From: an uncultured Lautropia sp.
GTDB taxonomy: Bacteria > Pseudomonadota > Gammaproteobacteria > Burkholderiales > Burkholderiaceae_E
NCBI GenBank assembly: GCA_938046755.1
Contig: CALIXC010000275.1
Span: 1-31,870 of the forward strand
Direction of reading: 5' to 3'
Length of the DNA: 31,870 nt
Shown here: positions 22,309-31,840 of the stretch, one piece after another
Layout of the letters: the number at the start of each line of letters is the position of its first letter
Position numbering within the stretch: the stretch's first letter is position 1
Notes under the pieces: model-generated
Databases searched by the model: none
Told to the model about the DNA's origin: nothing
What the model saw: the letters and a program-made list of their open reading frames with translations, nothing else
Translations under genes and position numbers: made by a program

Positions 22309-25300
22309 GGCTTGTCCGCCCCCAGAGGCCGCTGCCCCGAAAAGGCCGCATCCAGCGCCTCGATCACCGCCCGGGGCGGTCGTGCCGCGAACACGCCCCG
22401 TGACGGCGCACCACTGCCACGCAGGAACAGATAGAGCGCCCCACCCACATGGCGGTCGTAATCGTAGTCCGGCAGTCGCACCTTCAGCAGCCGGTGCAGT
22501 GCCAGCAGGTAGAACAGATACTGCAGCTCGTAGCGGTGGGCCAGCACCGCGGCCTGCATGGTCTCGCCGCGATAGGCCTCATCCGAAGCGCCCAGCCAGT
22601 TCGACTTGTAGTCCAGCACATGGAAGCGTCCCTCATGCTCGAACACCAGGTCGATGAAGCCCTTCAACATGCCGTTGAGCTGCCCAGGCAGCAACGGGGG
22701 GCGCGCAGCGCCACTGAACGTGTGCTGGCGCACCCAGGCATCCAGCGCCGGCAGGTCGATATCCTGCACTGCCAGCATGAAGCTCATCTCCACCTGATAC
22801 TGCCGCAGGCCGGCCAGCGTGAACGATGAGGTGCCGTCTGACGGCACGGGCCCGGCACCCACCAACGCCTCTTCCACGTTGCCCTGGATCCGATCCCTGC
22901 CCCCCGCATCCAGCGGCAGGGGCTGCGTCAGCAGACGCACCAGCCAGTCGGTCAACAGCGACTGCCAGGGTTGCCAGTCCGGCATGCGCTGCAAGCGCCA
23001 GCGCACCTGCTCGGCCAGGCGTGCCGGATCCTCTGCCAGCGCGGCAAAGCCCTGGCGTCCGGCCCATTCCAGCAAACCATGCAGGAAGGTACCGGCCTGG
23101 GGACCCCGCGCAAAATCATGCACGCTGTTGCCGAGCCCCCCCGCGCCCTGCTCAGGATCCGCCACCGCCAGCGCAGAAGCTTCTGCCGCCTGCACCAGGT
23201 GCCGCTGCCACACGGCATCGGCTGCGCGCTGCTCGGCCCAGGTATCGGTCAGCGCCGAATCGCCATAAGGCGCATCGCTTTCATCCGCGTTCCGACCCGG
23301 CTCCCATCCTTCACCGGCCACCGGCTTCGCACGCTCCGCACCCCCATGCGCGGCAACCGTCTCATGCACGCCCCGGACGGACGGTGAGCCGGATGCGGAA
23401 AGCGTCGTTGCAACATCTTCCACCTCCAGCGCCGAATAGCTGGCGATCCACCATCGCGGCCATGACTGGCCAGGCAGCATCGGCGGCGTCTTCCACGCAG
23501 CCGCACCCCGCCCGGATGTCCGCTCAGAGGGGCTCCACAAGGCTGCCTGTGCCATGTCCCCATCACCGTGCCCATCTGCCGGCAACGACGCTTCCTCCAC
23601 CGCCAGCACACCCGGTGCGATGCCCTCACGCCACTGATCAACCTGCTCCTGCAGGGCAGCAAACAGCCGATGGCCATCGCCACTTTCGCCACCCAGCCCC
23701 AGCAGATGACCCGCTGCACTGCGGTGCAGATTCTCCAGTGCCCCCAGGCCCACCCAGGTGGCATGACGTGCCCGCGTCAGCGCCACATACAGTTTTCGCA
23801 GATCCTCACCCAGCCGTTCCGCATCGGCTGCGGCCACGATCTCGTCATCCGCGCTCCTGCCCGGCACCAGCTGAAGGCGGCCATCAGCATCATGCCAGCG
23901 CAGCAGCGCATCCTTCGCCTCCACCGGGCGCACAGCGCAGAAGAACGGCAGGAACACCAGCGGATACTCCAGCCCCTTGGACTTGTGCACCGTCACCACG
24001 CGCACCCGGGCATCGTCGCTTTCCAGCCGCTGACGGCGCGCCTCACGCTCGCCTTCGGGGGCATCCCGCTGCTCCTGCAGATAACGCACCAGGGCGTGCT
24101 CGCCTTCCAGCCGGGTGGATGCCTGCTGCAGCAGCTCGCTCAGATGCAGCAGATCGGTCAGCTGCCGCTCGCCCCCCTGCGCCAGCAAGCGGGGCACCAC
24201 ACCGAAATCCTGCAGCATGTGACGGACCATCGGCAACACGCCCTGGCTACGCCAGATCTCCCGGTAGCGCTGGAACTGCGCCACCCGCGCCTCCCAGTGC
24301 AGCTCGTCATGCACCAGCCGCTCCAGCTGCAGGGCATCCAGCCCGCACAGGGCGGTACCCAATGCCGCACGTAGCAGCCGTCCGTTCGCAGGCTCGGCCG
24401 CCGCCTGCAACCAGCGCAGCAGTGGCGGCACCACCGGACTGGCATAGACCGACTCATCCTCGGACAGATAGACGCTGCGGATGCCCTGGGCACGCAGGGC
24501 CTTTCTGACGGCATCGGCCTCCCGGCCGCTGTTGACCAGCACGGCGATGTCGGCCGGCCGCACGCCGGAAACACGGCGCGAATCCCCCTCACCCGCATGA
24601 ACGTGCTGTTCGTCCGGACGCACCGGACTGGCAAAACCGGCCCGACCCTCGACCCCCGCCTGCAGCAGGCGCGCGATCTCCCGTGCCGTGACCTCGGCAT
24701 AATGCGCGGTATAGGCCCCCTTGGATACATGACCGGACTTGGCATTCAACCTGTTTCCGGCATCTTCCGGCATCGTCCAGGCGACCAGTGCCGGCGCAGC
24801 CCCGCCCGGATACTTCGTGTCCTGCCAGATTTCCTTGCGCCCTTGAGCCTTCACCGCCAGGAAAGGCAGCGAGGCCGCTGCTCCTGCACCGTGCCCGTCA
24901 TCCGATACGGCACCGAACCGGAATGCGCCGCCGGGGTGCTGCTCGGCCACCTCGAAGACATGGTTGACGGCCGACACCATCGCTTTCGACGAGCGGAAGT
25001 TGGTGTCCAGCGTGTAGTGCCGCCCTCGGGTGGCCTCGCGTGCCCGCAGATAGGTATGAATGTCGGCCCCCCGGAAAGCATAGATGGCCTGCTTCGGGTC
25101 GCCGATCAGGATCAGCGCCTGCTCCTCGCAGTTCTTCTCCACCCGGTAGACGCGGTCGAAGATGCAGTACTGCACCGGATCGGTATCCTGGAATTCATCG
25201 ATCATCGCCACCGGAAACTGCGTCCGGATCCGCTCGGCCAGCCGCTCTCCACCTTCCAAAGCCAGTGCCTGCGCCAGCTGTCGCAGCAGGTCGTCGAAGC

Positions 25301-26777
25301 TCATCTCGCTTCTCTGGTCACGCGCCCTGCGATAGCGCGCCTCGATCCAGCGTGCGGCATGAAGCAGCGTCGCCTGACTCCCATCCGGCAGCGCCGCCAG
25401 CTTCCCTGGCAGGGCTGCCATCGCCGCCAGCGCCGGATGGTCCAGCATGGCCACGAGCGCAGGATCCTGGGCATCGACATCCTTGCCGAAGGCGTCGCGC
25501 AGCCCATCCGGCGTCAGGCGATTCATGGCCGTCTCGGACAGTCCGGGCTTTGCCATGTCGGCATCGTCCACCCAGTCACGCAGCAGCTGCAACCACTGGA
25601 CCTGGTTGTTGGTTCTCACCTTGCTGCCATTGAGCCAGCCGATCGGAAACGCCCGCTCATGCCGTGCTTCCGACACCGGCTCGGCGCCTCCCTTGCCCTT
25701 GCGTGAGGTGGCGGGCTTTTCCCGCCCGGCATCCAGCATGCCCCCCAGCTCGTCGATCCAGCCCTCGCGCCAGGGAGCCTTCAGCGCCTGCAGCTGCTGT
25801 CTGCGCTGCTGCTGTGCCTCACCGATGGCCTCGGCCGGCGAGCGTCCCTCACCGGACAACGCGTCCAGATCGGACAACAGGCTCTGCACTTCCTTCTGCA
25901 GCGCATCCGGATCAGCCCACCAGCCCTGCAGCACTCGGGCAGCCTCCAGCGGCAGGCCCTGGCAGAAGTTGCGCCAGTAATCACGACAGGCCTCGGCCAG
26001 CAGCTCCGACGTGTCGGTGCTCAGTGTCTGGTTGAACAGCCCGCGGCTGTCGAAGGCATGCTCACGCAGCATGCGGTTGCACCAGCCATGGATGGTGGAA
26101 ATGGCTGATTCATCCATCCACTCTGCCGCCAGCTGCAGGGTACGTGCCCGCTCGGACCACTGGGCCGCCGGATAGGCATCGCGCAGGCCCTGCAGGAAAG
26201 GATCGGCCTTCGGCAACATGGCAAGGTCTTGCCCTGCCGAGGCAGCGTCCGGCGCGGAGCACCCGCCAACGACATCCTGATCAGGTACGCTCCCCGGCAC
26301 CATGACATCCAGACAGGTTCCCGCCCCGACGGCTTCGGCGCTGGCCCGGAAGAATGCCGCGGCCTCGGCCAGCCGTGCCCGGATGCGGTCCCGCAGTTCC
26401 AGCGTGGCCGCTTCGGTGAAGGTCACCACCAGGATCTTCGGCGGGGTCAGCGCTTCGCGGAATGCCGTGGCCTCCTGGGGCGGTTTGGCCCCCTCGAGAA
26501 ACCCCATGTCCACGTCGGGCGGATACGCCGCGTCAAGGCTCACGGTGCCGCGCTCGCCATGTCCCAGCACCAGCCGCAGGTACAGGGCTGCGATCGTGTA
26601 GGTCTTGCCGGTGCCGGCACTGGCCTCGATCAGTCGGCTGCCCCACAACGGGAAATGCAGGGGATCAACCCGCCAGGGCTGTTCCAGCCGCACGGCTGCA
26701 GCCCCCTCCCCGTGCCCGCTCCCGAAAATTCCGGCTGTTCCGCCATCCGTCATCCCCTGCCCCTGTTCATTCACCAT
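22305..26777 (-). CDS. recB: RecBCD exonuclease V subunit beta, RecB helicase-nuclease
   Basis: RecB is the 3'-5' helicase and only nuclease of RecBCD. The ATG at 26777 has AAGGAG six bases upstream and overlaps the recC end by 11 bases; the frame open before it lies in recC and is not used. Helicase motifs: EASAGTGKTYT (51-61), VVTFTEAATLELRDRI (117-132), MIDEFQDTDPVQ (525-536), LIGDPKQAIYAFRGAD (557-572), DTNFRSS (591-597), VTVHKSKGLEYP (928-939), LYVALTRARH (996-1005). The nuclease site is complete: H1233, D1376, D1389 and K1391, with the same D-D-K spacing as E. coli. At 1490 residues it is about 300 longer than E. coli RecB, mainly through a low-complexity linker (about 1060-1225) between helicase and nuclease and polar insertions around 145-190 and 350-375. 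Confidence 0.95.
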   Translation of the reverse strand: MVNEQGQGMTDGGTAGIFGSGHGEGAAAVRLEQPWRVDPLHFPLWGSRLIEASAGTGKTYTIAALYLRLVLGHGERGTVSLDAAYPPDVDMGFLEGAKPPQEATAFREALTPPKILVVTFTEAATLELRDRIRARLAEAAAFFRASAEAVGAGTCLDVMVPGSVPDQDVVGGCSAPDAASAGQDLAMLPKADPFLQGLRDAYPAAQWSERARTLQLAAEWMDESAISTIHGWCNRMLREHAFDSRGLFNQTLSTDTSELLAEACRDYWRNFCQGLPLEAARVLQGWWADPDALQKEVQSLLSDLDALSGEGRSPAEAIGEAQQQRRQQLQALKAPWREGWIDELGGMLDAGREKPATSRKGKGGAEPVSEARHERAFPIGWLNGSKVRTNNQVQWLQLLRDWVDDADMAKPGLSETAMNRLTPDGLRDAFGKDVDAQDPALVAMLDHPALAAMAALPGKLAALPDGSQATLLHAARWIEARYRRARDQRSEMSFDDLLRQLAQALALEGGERLAERIRTQFPVAMIDEFQDTDPVQYCIFDRVYRVEKNCEEQALILIGDPKQAIYAFRGADIHTYLRAREATRGRHYTLDTNFRSSKAMVSAVNHVFEVAEQHPGGAFRFGAVSDDGHGAGAAASLPFLAVKAQGRKEIWQDTKYPGGAAPALVAWTMPEDAGNRLNAKSGHVSKGAYTAHYAEVTAREIARLLQAGVEGRAGFASPVRPDEQHVHAGEGDSRRVSGVRPADIAVLVNSGREADAVRKALRAQGIRSVYLSEDESVYASPVVPPLLRWLQAAAEPANGRLLRAALGTALCGLDALQLERLVHDELHWEARVAQFQRYREIWRSQGVLPMVRHMLQDFGVVPRLLAQGGERQLTDLLHLSELLQQASTRLEGEHALVRYLQEQRDAPEGEREARRQRLESDDARVRVVTVHKSKGLEYPLVFLPFFCAVRPVEAKDALLRWHDADGRLQLVPGRSADDEIVAAADAERLGEDLRKLYVALTRARHATWVGLGALENLHRSAAGHLLGLGGESGDGHRLFAALQEQVDQWREGIAPGVLAVEEASLPADGHGDGDMAQAALWSPSERTSGRGAAAWKTPPMLPGQSWPRWWIASYSALEVEDVATTLSASGSPSVRGVHETVAAHGGAERAKPVAGEGWEPGRNADESDAPYGDSALTDTWAEQRAADAVWQRHLVQAAEASALAVADPEQGAGGLGNSVHDFARGPQAGTFLHGLLEWAGRQGFAALAEDPARLAEQVRWRLQRMPDWQPWQSLLTDWLVRLLTQPLPLDAGGRDRIQGNVEEALVGAGPVPSDGTSSFTLAGLRQYQVEMSFMLAVQDIDLPALDAWVRQHTFSGAARPPLLPGQLNGMLKGFIDLVFEHEGRFHVLDYKSNWLGASDEAYRGETMQAAVLAHRYELQYLFYLLALHRLLKVRLPDYDYDRHVGGALYLFLRGSGAPSRGVFAARPPRAVIEALDAAFSGQRPLGADKP

Positions 26778-29700
26778 GGGTATCTCCTTCAGCGGATTCC
26801 TCATGGCCCGAAGCCGCCCCCTTCCTGACGATGGCGTCCGCCAGCGGCTGCAACAGTCGCTCGGTCCACTGGGCAAATTCGCCGTCCTCCTCCAGGGCCT
26901 GAAAATCCGGATACGCACGCATCAGATACTCATCCCGCTGGCATTCACCAGCGCCTCCAAACCCGCTCTCGCTGCCCTCATAAGCTGCATGTGCCGCCCG
27001 CTGGCGCTTGGCGGGATCCTCGGACGACCCACCGAATACCCACGCAAACCCCGTCTTGGCCGCCAGCGGCAGCGGCCGACGGCAGGCCAGGTTCCAGGCC
27101 TGCAGCAGGTCCTGCCAGTACGCCAGCGCCGCCTCCCGATCCAGCGGCATCAGTTCGACCGTGCTGCCTTCCTTGCCGATGATTCGTGTCCGAAGCGGCT
27201 TTCCTGACAGATTACCCGCAACGTGGTAGACCCAGTAATCCAGCAGCTTGTCGTGGCGATAGCTGCTCTCCTTGCCCCCTCCGGATGAGGACTTCTGCCC
27301 CTTGTCGGAAGACGCTTTCTTCCCGCTTCCCTTGTTGACCAGATTGCTGGCACTGATCAGCAGCCGCACGCGCTCGCCCTCCGACCCGGCACGCAGCTGA
27401 TCCAGCGTACCAACGACCAGGGGCGAAACGGACGGTTGTTCCGACCACAGAAACGCCTCATCCGGCAGTACGGTCGGACAGCGACCGATCTCTTTCAGAT
27501 AGGTCTCGAACATCTCTGCCATCGGCGCATCCAGCTTCTCGCGCATCAATTCGCCGAAGGCGCCCACCGGCAGCTGGCCGGCACGGGCAAACCGCGTCAG
27601 CGCCTCCGCACGCTCCTCGGCCAGCACGCCGGCAAGATCCTCCGGCACACCGGATGTAGAACCGGGTTCACGGGTTTCAGCCCCCAGGGATGACAGAGTC
27701 ACCGCGACCCGATGCTGCTGCGCCGCGATGAGATCGGCCTGCAGCTGCCATTGCTGCAAGCCATCCAGGCTGAACGGCTCATGATCGGGCACAACCGCAT
27801 CCTCGTCCTGCCAGTGGATGTCCAGACGCTTGCGAAAGAAGTACGCGACCGGCCTTTTCAGGAAGCGCGTCAGCTCCTCCAGCGTCAGTTCCTCGGGCCA
27901 CTCGGCAGGCGGCAGCATCGGCCATCGTGAAGAGCCGGATTCCGACGCGGCGTTCACCGCATTTTCCGCGATATCGCTTACAACCTTGGCCCCTTCTGAA
28001 GCAGGGTCGTCATGCCCCATCTCGGCCTGCTGCAGCGCCATTCGCCATTCGTTCGAATAGCTGAACAGATCGTCGTCCCCCGCCCGCATGGCACCCGCAG
28101 CCCCCTCCCGCACGAAATACGCCCGACTGAAGGGCTGCAGGCGGTGCTGTGTCGTCAGTGCCTCAAGCAGTGCCGCGCCCGTCTCCTCGTCACGCCCGTT
28201 CAGCCGCCACCCGGCGACGATGTGGTCGCGCAACTGCGCCACCAGCACCGAGGGCGGACGCGGTGAGTCGTCATGGACACTGCGCCCCACCCAGCTGATG
28301 GAGAGCTGCTCGCGGGCCGACAGCAATGCTTCCAGGAACAGATAGCGATCATCCTCGCGGCGTGAACGGTCACCCGGTCGATAATCCTGGCCCATCAGGT
28401 CGAAGTCGGCAGGCTGGCGCGAACGCGGAAAGTCTCCGTCGTTCATGCCCAGCAGGCACACGTGCCGGAACGGAATCGCTCGCATCGGCATCAGCGTGGC
28501 GAAGGTGACGGCACCGGCAAAGAATCTCCGTCCCAGTCCCTCGTCGTCGAAGCTGGCCAGCCAGTGCTCTCGCACCACCGACAGGGGCAGCGGCAGGTCC
28601 ATCTGCGCCTCGGCACAATCGTCCAGCCATTGCTGCAAGGCCTCGGAAAGGCGCATCAGCAGGACGCCCTCGCGCCCTTCGTCGGCCACGAAGAAGCGGT
28701 CCAGCATGGCCTGCAGCCGCACGCCCCATTCCTGCGGCGTGGCGGGATTGCGCACATCCTGCCAGGTGTCCTGCAGCGCCCGCACCAGGGCCAGCAGCCG
28801 GCCCAGCAGCTCGCCATCCAGGCCACTGATCTCGTCCAGCGGCTCGATATCCGACCACGTGCCGGTGTGGCCCGCCACATAGCCCAGCAGCATGCGCTGC
28901 AATCCGAACCACCAGCTATTCTGCGCCACGGCATCATCCAGTTCCAGTGACTGACGCTGCGCACGGTCCAGCCCCCAGCGGATGCCGCTTTTCTCGATCC
29001 AGCCGCGCAGCTGCGGCAACTGTTCGGCCTCGATGCCGAAACGCTGCTGCAACGACGACACCTCCAGCAGATCCAGCACCTCAGACACCGACAGGCGCGC
29101 CTGCGGCAGGTCCAGCAGGAACTCCACGGCCGCCAGCAGCGGCTCATAACTGCGGCTCTGCTGATCCGCCATCGAGAACGGAATGAAGCGTGGATCCTGC
29201 AGCGGATACAGCCCGAACACCGACTGGATATGCGGCGCATAGGTGGCAATGTCGGGCACCATCACGATCACGTCCCGCGGCTGTAGTGTGGGATCCGCCG
29301 CGAAGGCGGCCAGCAGCTGGTCATGAAGCACCTCGACCTCGCGCTGTGCACTGTGGCAGATCTGGAAGCGGATGGAACGGTCGTGCCGGGGGTCGACCGC
29401 TGGCCAGCGGCTGCGCGTCTCGGCCAGCGGCGCCAGATCGAGGATGTCCTGCTGCAGCTGCGCAAGCAATGTATCGGCCGGCTCATGATCGATGAAGATG
29501 TCCGCCCGCCGGTCAATGGCCAGCAGACGCGTCTCGGCCGCCCCCTGCTCCTCATCGTACTGGGTCAGCAGACCAATGAAATCCCGCCCCTGCCGTCCCC
29601 AGGCGGCCAGCAGCGGCTGGCCATGCGCAGCCAGGTGGGACAGTGCCGGATCGACGCCCGGGCGGTGGGCGTGCCGGCGGCGCAGGCCTGCCAGCCACTC

Positions 29701-30654
29701 CCGCTCGGGCACGATGTCACCCCAGTAATGGCGGCACGGGTTCTGCACGCACATCAGCACCTGGCACCAGCGTCCCAGGGCCGACAGCACCTCCAGCGCC
29801 TGGCGGGGCATGGCCGAGATCCCGAAGACCACCACGCGACGCGGCAGCCCGGCAGGCCGTTCGGCATCGGGAGACGTGCAGGCGTCAATGAAGCGCTGGT
29901 GAATCGTGGCGCGATTGTCCCTGGCCGCCTCCGGGCCCACATCGGCCAGCAGCTCCCGCCAGAGCAGCGGCTGCCAGCGTGCGTCCTCCGGAAGGGCACC
30001 ATATCTCGGAGACTGCCCAGCCTGATCCGGCAAAGGCCGGCCTTGCGAATCCGTGGCATTCGATGCCGTGATGCCGTGTGGACCGACACCATGCGAATCC
30101 CGCAGCCGATCGTGCCCATGGGCCCAATCCTCCAGCCAGTCAGCCCGGTAGACCTGATACTGGTCGAACAGGTCAGCCAGCTGGGCTGCCAGCTGATGCA
30201 GCCGACGCAGCTGCGGATCCTCTTCCAGAAAACGCCGCAGCGGCTCGAAGACTTCCTGTGTCTGCGGCCTTGTCACCAGCGCGGGCAGCAGCCGCATCAG
30301 TCGCCAGGTCAGCAGATCCTTGCCAAAGGGTGACCGTTCCGGCACCTGATCCTCGCCCAGCACGGCCCGGTAGGCCTGCCAGATGAAACGGGACGGCAGC
30401 TGCAGGTCGATGGCAGCCGCAATGCCCAGCCCGCGCCCGTCTAACGCGGGACGCCCCGCATCGACAGGAACCGGATCGGCCGCCAGCGACAGCGTGAGCC
30501 ACTGCGCGATGCCGTTGCTCTGCACCAGGATGACTTCATTTTCCAGCGGGGCCAGCGGATGGGCCCGCATCCAGTCACAGATGAGGTCGCGCAGCGTCTC
30601 GGACTGATTGCCGTGGATGACGATGAAACCGGGAGCAATGTCGGGCTGGGGCAT
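26767..30654 (-). CDS. recC: RecBCD exonuclease V subunit gamma, RecC (Chi recognition)
   Basis: RecC holds the complex together, splits the duplex and reads the Chi site; it has helicase- and nuclease-like folds without their active sites. The 1295-residue product is somewhat longer than E. coli RecC (1122). Family stretches are HGNQSETLRDLI (14-25), VQSNGIAQWL (44-53), LLGMNDGDFPRSRQPADFDL (about 733-752), ISWVGRSVHDDSPRPPSVLV (about 785-804) and YFFRKRLDIHW. Added length includes an Asn/Ala/Ser-rich piece near 27930-27990 and a Lys/Ser/Gly-rich loop at about 27265-27335. It is the first gene of recC-recB-recD and overlaps recB by 11 bases. No Shine-Dalgarno sequence or convincing promoter boxes are visible before the ATG at 30654. 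Confidence 0.95.
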   Translation of the reverse strand: MPQPDIAPGFIVIHGNQSETLRDLICDWMRAHPLAPLENEVILVQSNGIAQWLTLSLAADPVPVDAGRPALDGRGLGIAAAIDLQLPSRFIWQAYRAVLGEDQVPERSPFGKDLLTWRLMRLLPALVTRPQTQEVFEPLRRFLEEDPQLRRLHQLAAQLADLFDQYQVYRADWLEDWAHGHDRLRDSHGVGPHGITASNATDSQGRPLPDQAGQSPRYGALPEDARWQPLLWRELLADVGPEAARDNRATIHQRFIDACTSPDAERPAGLPRRVVVFGISAMPRQALEVLSALGRWCQVLMCVQNPCRHYWGDIVPEREWLAGLRRRHAHRPGVDPALSHLAAHGQPLLAAWGRQGRDFIGLLTQYDEEQGAAETRLLAIDRRADIFIDHEPADTLLAQLQQDILDLAPLAETRSRWPAVDPRHDRSIRFQICHSAQREVEVLHDQLLAAFAADPTLQPRDVIVMVPDIATYAPHIQSVFGLYPLQDPRFIPFSMADQQSRSYEPLLAAVEFLLDLPQARLSVSEVLDLLEVSSLQQRFGIEAEQLPQLRGWIEKSGIRWGLDRAQRQSLELDDAVAQNSWWFGLQRMLLGYVAGHTGTWSDIEPLDEISGLDGELLGRLLALVRALQDTWQDVRNPATPQEWGVRLQAMLDRFFVADEGREGVLLMRLSEALQQWLDDCAEAQMDLPLPLSVVREHWLASFDDEGLGRRFFAGAVTFATLMPMRAIPFRHVCLLGMNDGDFPRSRQPADFDLMGQDYRPGDRSRREDDRYLFLEALLSAREQLSISWVGRSVHDDSPRPPSVLVAQLRDHIVAGWRLNGRDEETGAALLEALTTQHRLQPFSRAYFVREGAAGAMRAGDDDLFSYSNEWRMALQQAEMGHDDPASEGAKVVSDIAENAVNAASESGSSRWPMLPPAEWPEELTLEELTRFLKRPVAYFFRKRLDIHWQDEDAVVPDHEPFSLDGLQQWQLQADLIAAQQHRVAVTLSSLGAETREPGSTSGVPEDLAGVLAEERAEALTRFARAGQLPVGAFGELMREKLDAPMAEMFETYLKEIGRCPTVLPDEAFLWSEQPSVSPLVVGTLDQLRAGSEGERVRLLISASNLVNKGSGKKASSDKGQKSSSGGGKESSYRHDKLLDYWVYHVAGNLSGKPLRTRIIGKEGSTVELMPLDREAALAYWQDLLQAWNLACRRPLPLAAKTGFAWVFGGSSEDPAKRQRAAHAAYEGSESGFGGAGECQRDEYLMRAYPDFQALEEDGEFAQWTERLLQPLADAIVRKGAASGHEESAEGDTHGE

Positions 30655-30732
30655 GCTGGCAAGGACGGGGCAAAGTTATTCCCCGTTTACCTTGGATGCC
30701 CCCACCCTGGCAAACAACGGCGGTAGCCGTGG

Positions 30733-30757
30733 CCCGGATGAGACATAGACATCCGGG
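30733..30757. repeat. Eight-base inverted repeat between recC and the hydrolase gene
   Basis: CCCGGATG and CATCCGGG are separated by nine bases. It lies 38 bases after the hydrolase stop and 79 before the recC start, in the 140-base gap. A hairpin could form at the 3' end of the hydrolase mRNA, but no T-run follows on either strand, so it is not a standard terminator. It could also be an operator near the recC promoter. Confidence 0.45.
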
Positions 30758-30794
30758 GCAACCTGCCGTTCAGGGCCGAAAACTCAGGCCAGGC

Positions 30795-31526
30795 TCAGGC
30801 CTGGGATAGCCAGCGCTGCAGCACGGCGTTGACGGCCTCGGGCCGCTCCATGGGCGCCAGGTGGCCAGCCCCCGGAATGATGGCCAGCTTCGCGCCGGGC
30901 ACACCGGAAGAGATTTCCTGCGCCAGGGCCGGTGGGGTAAGCTGATCGCCCTCGCCCACCACAACCAGCGTGCGGCAGTCAATCTTGGCCAGCAGCGGCC
31001 GGGAATCAGGACGGCCCAGGATGGCCATCTGCTGGCGCACGAAACCCTCGGCACCCACCGCCTGGCGCATGCCCTCCACCAGGGCTGCCAGCTGCAGGTC
31101 ATCCACACGTCCGGGTGCCACCAGCCTCGGGAACATCGACGGAATCCGCCCGAAACCACCGTGCTGTGCCATCCGGATCATCTGCAGGCGGTTCTCTCGC
31201 ACCTCGTCGGTATCGGGCCGGGCCGAGGTGTCGAACAGCGCCAGCTCTCCGACCCGTTCCGGTGCCTGTCGCAGGATCTCGAAGGCCAGATAGCCGCCCA
31301 TGGACAGCCCTACCAGCCGGAAGACAGGCGGCGCGTCGGCCAGAATGGCCCGCGCCATGGCCCCGATCTCGCCGTGCCGTGTGGTGTCGGCCACCGTCAC
31401 CGAGCCCTGCGTCCAGAACAGCGGCAGCTGCGCCATAAAGAGCTGGGGCGTGCACAGAAGCCCCGGTACGAGCACGGTGGGCAACCTGCCGAACACGACA
31501 GGCGTACTGGCGACGGGGGCTGGCAT
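30795..31526 (-). CDS. Alpha/beta-fold hydrolase
   Basis: The 243-residue protein has the full catalytic triad of the fold: S75 in the nucleophile elbow GLSMGG (73-78), D194 in VVGEGDQLTPP and H222 in GAGHLAPMERPE. The oxyanion strand is near VLVPGLLCTPQLF (18-30). Relatives include 3-oxoadipate enol-lactonases, MenH-like and BioH-like enzymes; residues cannot settle the substrate, and there is no aromatic-degradation, menaquinone or biotin gene next to it. The ATG at 31526 is chosen because GGAG lies five bases upstream; the frame is open 27 codons further but crosses the promoter. It is transcribed toward recC, from its own promoter. Confidence 0.85.
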   Translation of the reverse strand: MPAPVASTPVVFGRLPTVLVPGLLCTPQLFMAQLPLFWTQGSVTVADTTRHGEIGAMARAILADAPPVFRLVGLSMGGYLAFEILRQAPERVGELALFDTSARPDTDEVRENRLQMIRMAQHGGFGRIPSMFPRLVAPGRVDDLQLAALVEGMRQAVGAEGFVRQQMAILGRPDSRPLLAKIDCRTLVVVGEGDQLTPPALAQEISSGVPGAKLAIIPGAGHLAPMERPEAVNAVLQRWLSQA

Positions 31527-31548
31527 GGGCGCTCCGTGGGACAGGTCT

Positions 31549-31568
31549 CGATATTGACGATTATATCG
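31549..31568. promoter_or_regulatory. Inverted repeat overlapping the hydrolase -10 box (possible operator)
   Basis: CGATAT (31549-31554) and ATATCG (31563-31568) are perfect arms eight bases apart; with a two-base offset the symmetry extends to GGTC/GACC outside. The right arm overlaps the TATAAT box, a typical place for a repressor site. No regulator gene is adjacent. Confidence 0.45.
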
Positions 31569-31586
31569 ACCGTGAACCCTTGACCA
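31560..31586 (-). promoter_or_regulatory. Probable sigma-70 promoter of the hydrolase gene
   Basis: On the minus strand a perfect TATAAT lies at 31565-31560. TGGTCA (31586-31581) is a possible -35 with four of six consensus bases, but the 15-base spacer is short. The -10 is 34 bases before the ATG at 31526. This is the clearest -10 box in the window. Confidence 0.6.
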
Positions 31587-31746
31587 TTCCCCGGCACGAA
31601 ACAGCACCGCCCCCTGCGGCCCTCCGTGTTTCAGCCCGGAGTTCCGTCATTGGCCGTTTCTCCCGCAGGAGCGCGAAAGCACGGTATCCATTTCGCTCGG
31701 GATGTAGCAATTCGCGAATAATCCGTGGTCAATCACATGAAGTCGT

Positions 31747-31786
31747 AAAAGAAAAACGCCCCTGCCGGGCACTCCGGAACAGGGGC
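31747..31786 (-). terminator. Rho-independent terminator of a minus-strand gene beyond the right edge
   Basis: Read on the minus strand, GCCCCTG (31786-31780) pairs with CAGGGGC (31764-31758) and an inner CCGG/CCGG pair extends the stem; GTTTTTCTTTT follows. On the plus strand only ATTT follows, so it works mainly for transcription coming from the right. The hydrolase promoter lies beyond it, so that gene is insulated. Confidence 0.88.
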
Positions 31787-31812
31787 ATTTCAGAGATCGG
31801 GAACCGCTCGGA

Positions 31813-31838
31813 CCGGGCAGACGCATGCACCTGCCCGG
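31813..31838. repeat. Hairpin upstream of the right-edge terminator
   Basis: CCGGGCAG and CTGCCCGG are perfect eight-base arms around a ten-base loop that contains the palindrome GCATGC. It lies between the probable stop codon of the right-edge gene and its terminator, so it would be part of that 3' untranslated region. Confidence 0.5.
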
Positions 31839-31840
31839 CC

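Noticed and set aside
22826..24508. 560-codon plus-strand frame antisense to recB
   Set aside because: Pro/Ala/Arg-rich shadow; the opposite strand encodes intact RecB motifs.
26778..26918. 47-codon N-terminal extension of recB
   Set aside because: It lies inside recC, is Arg-rich without similarity, and the ATG at 26777 has an excellent AAGGAG.
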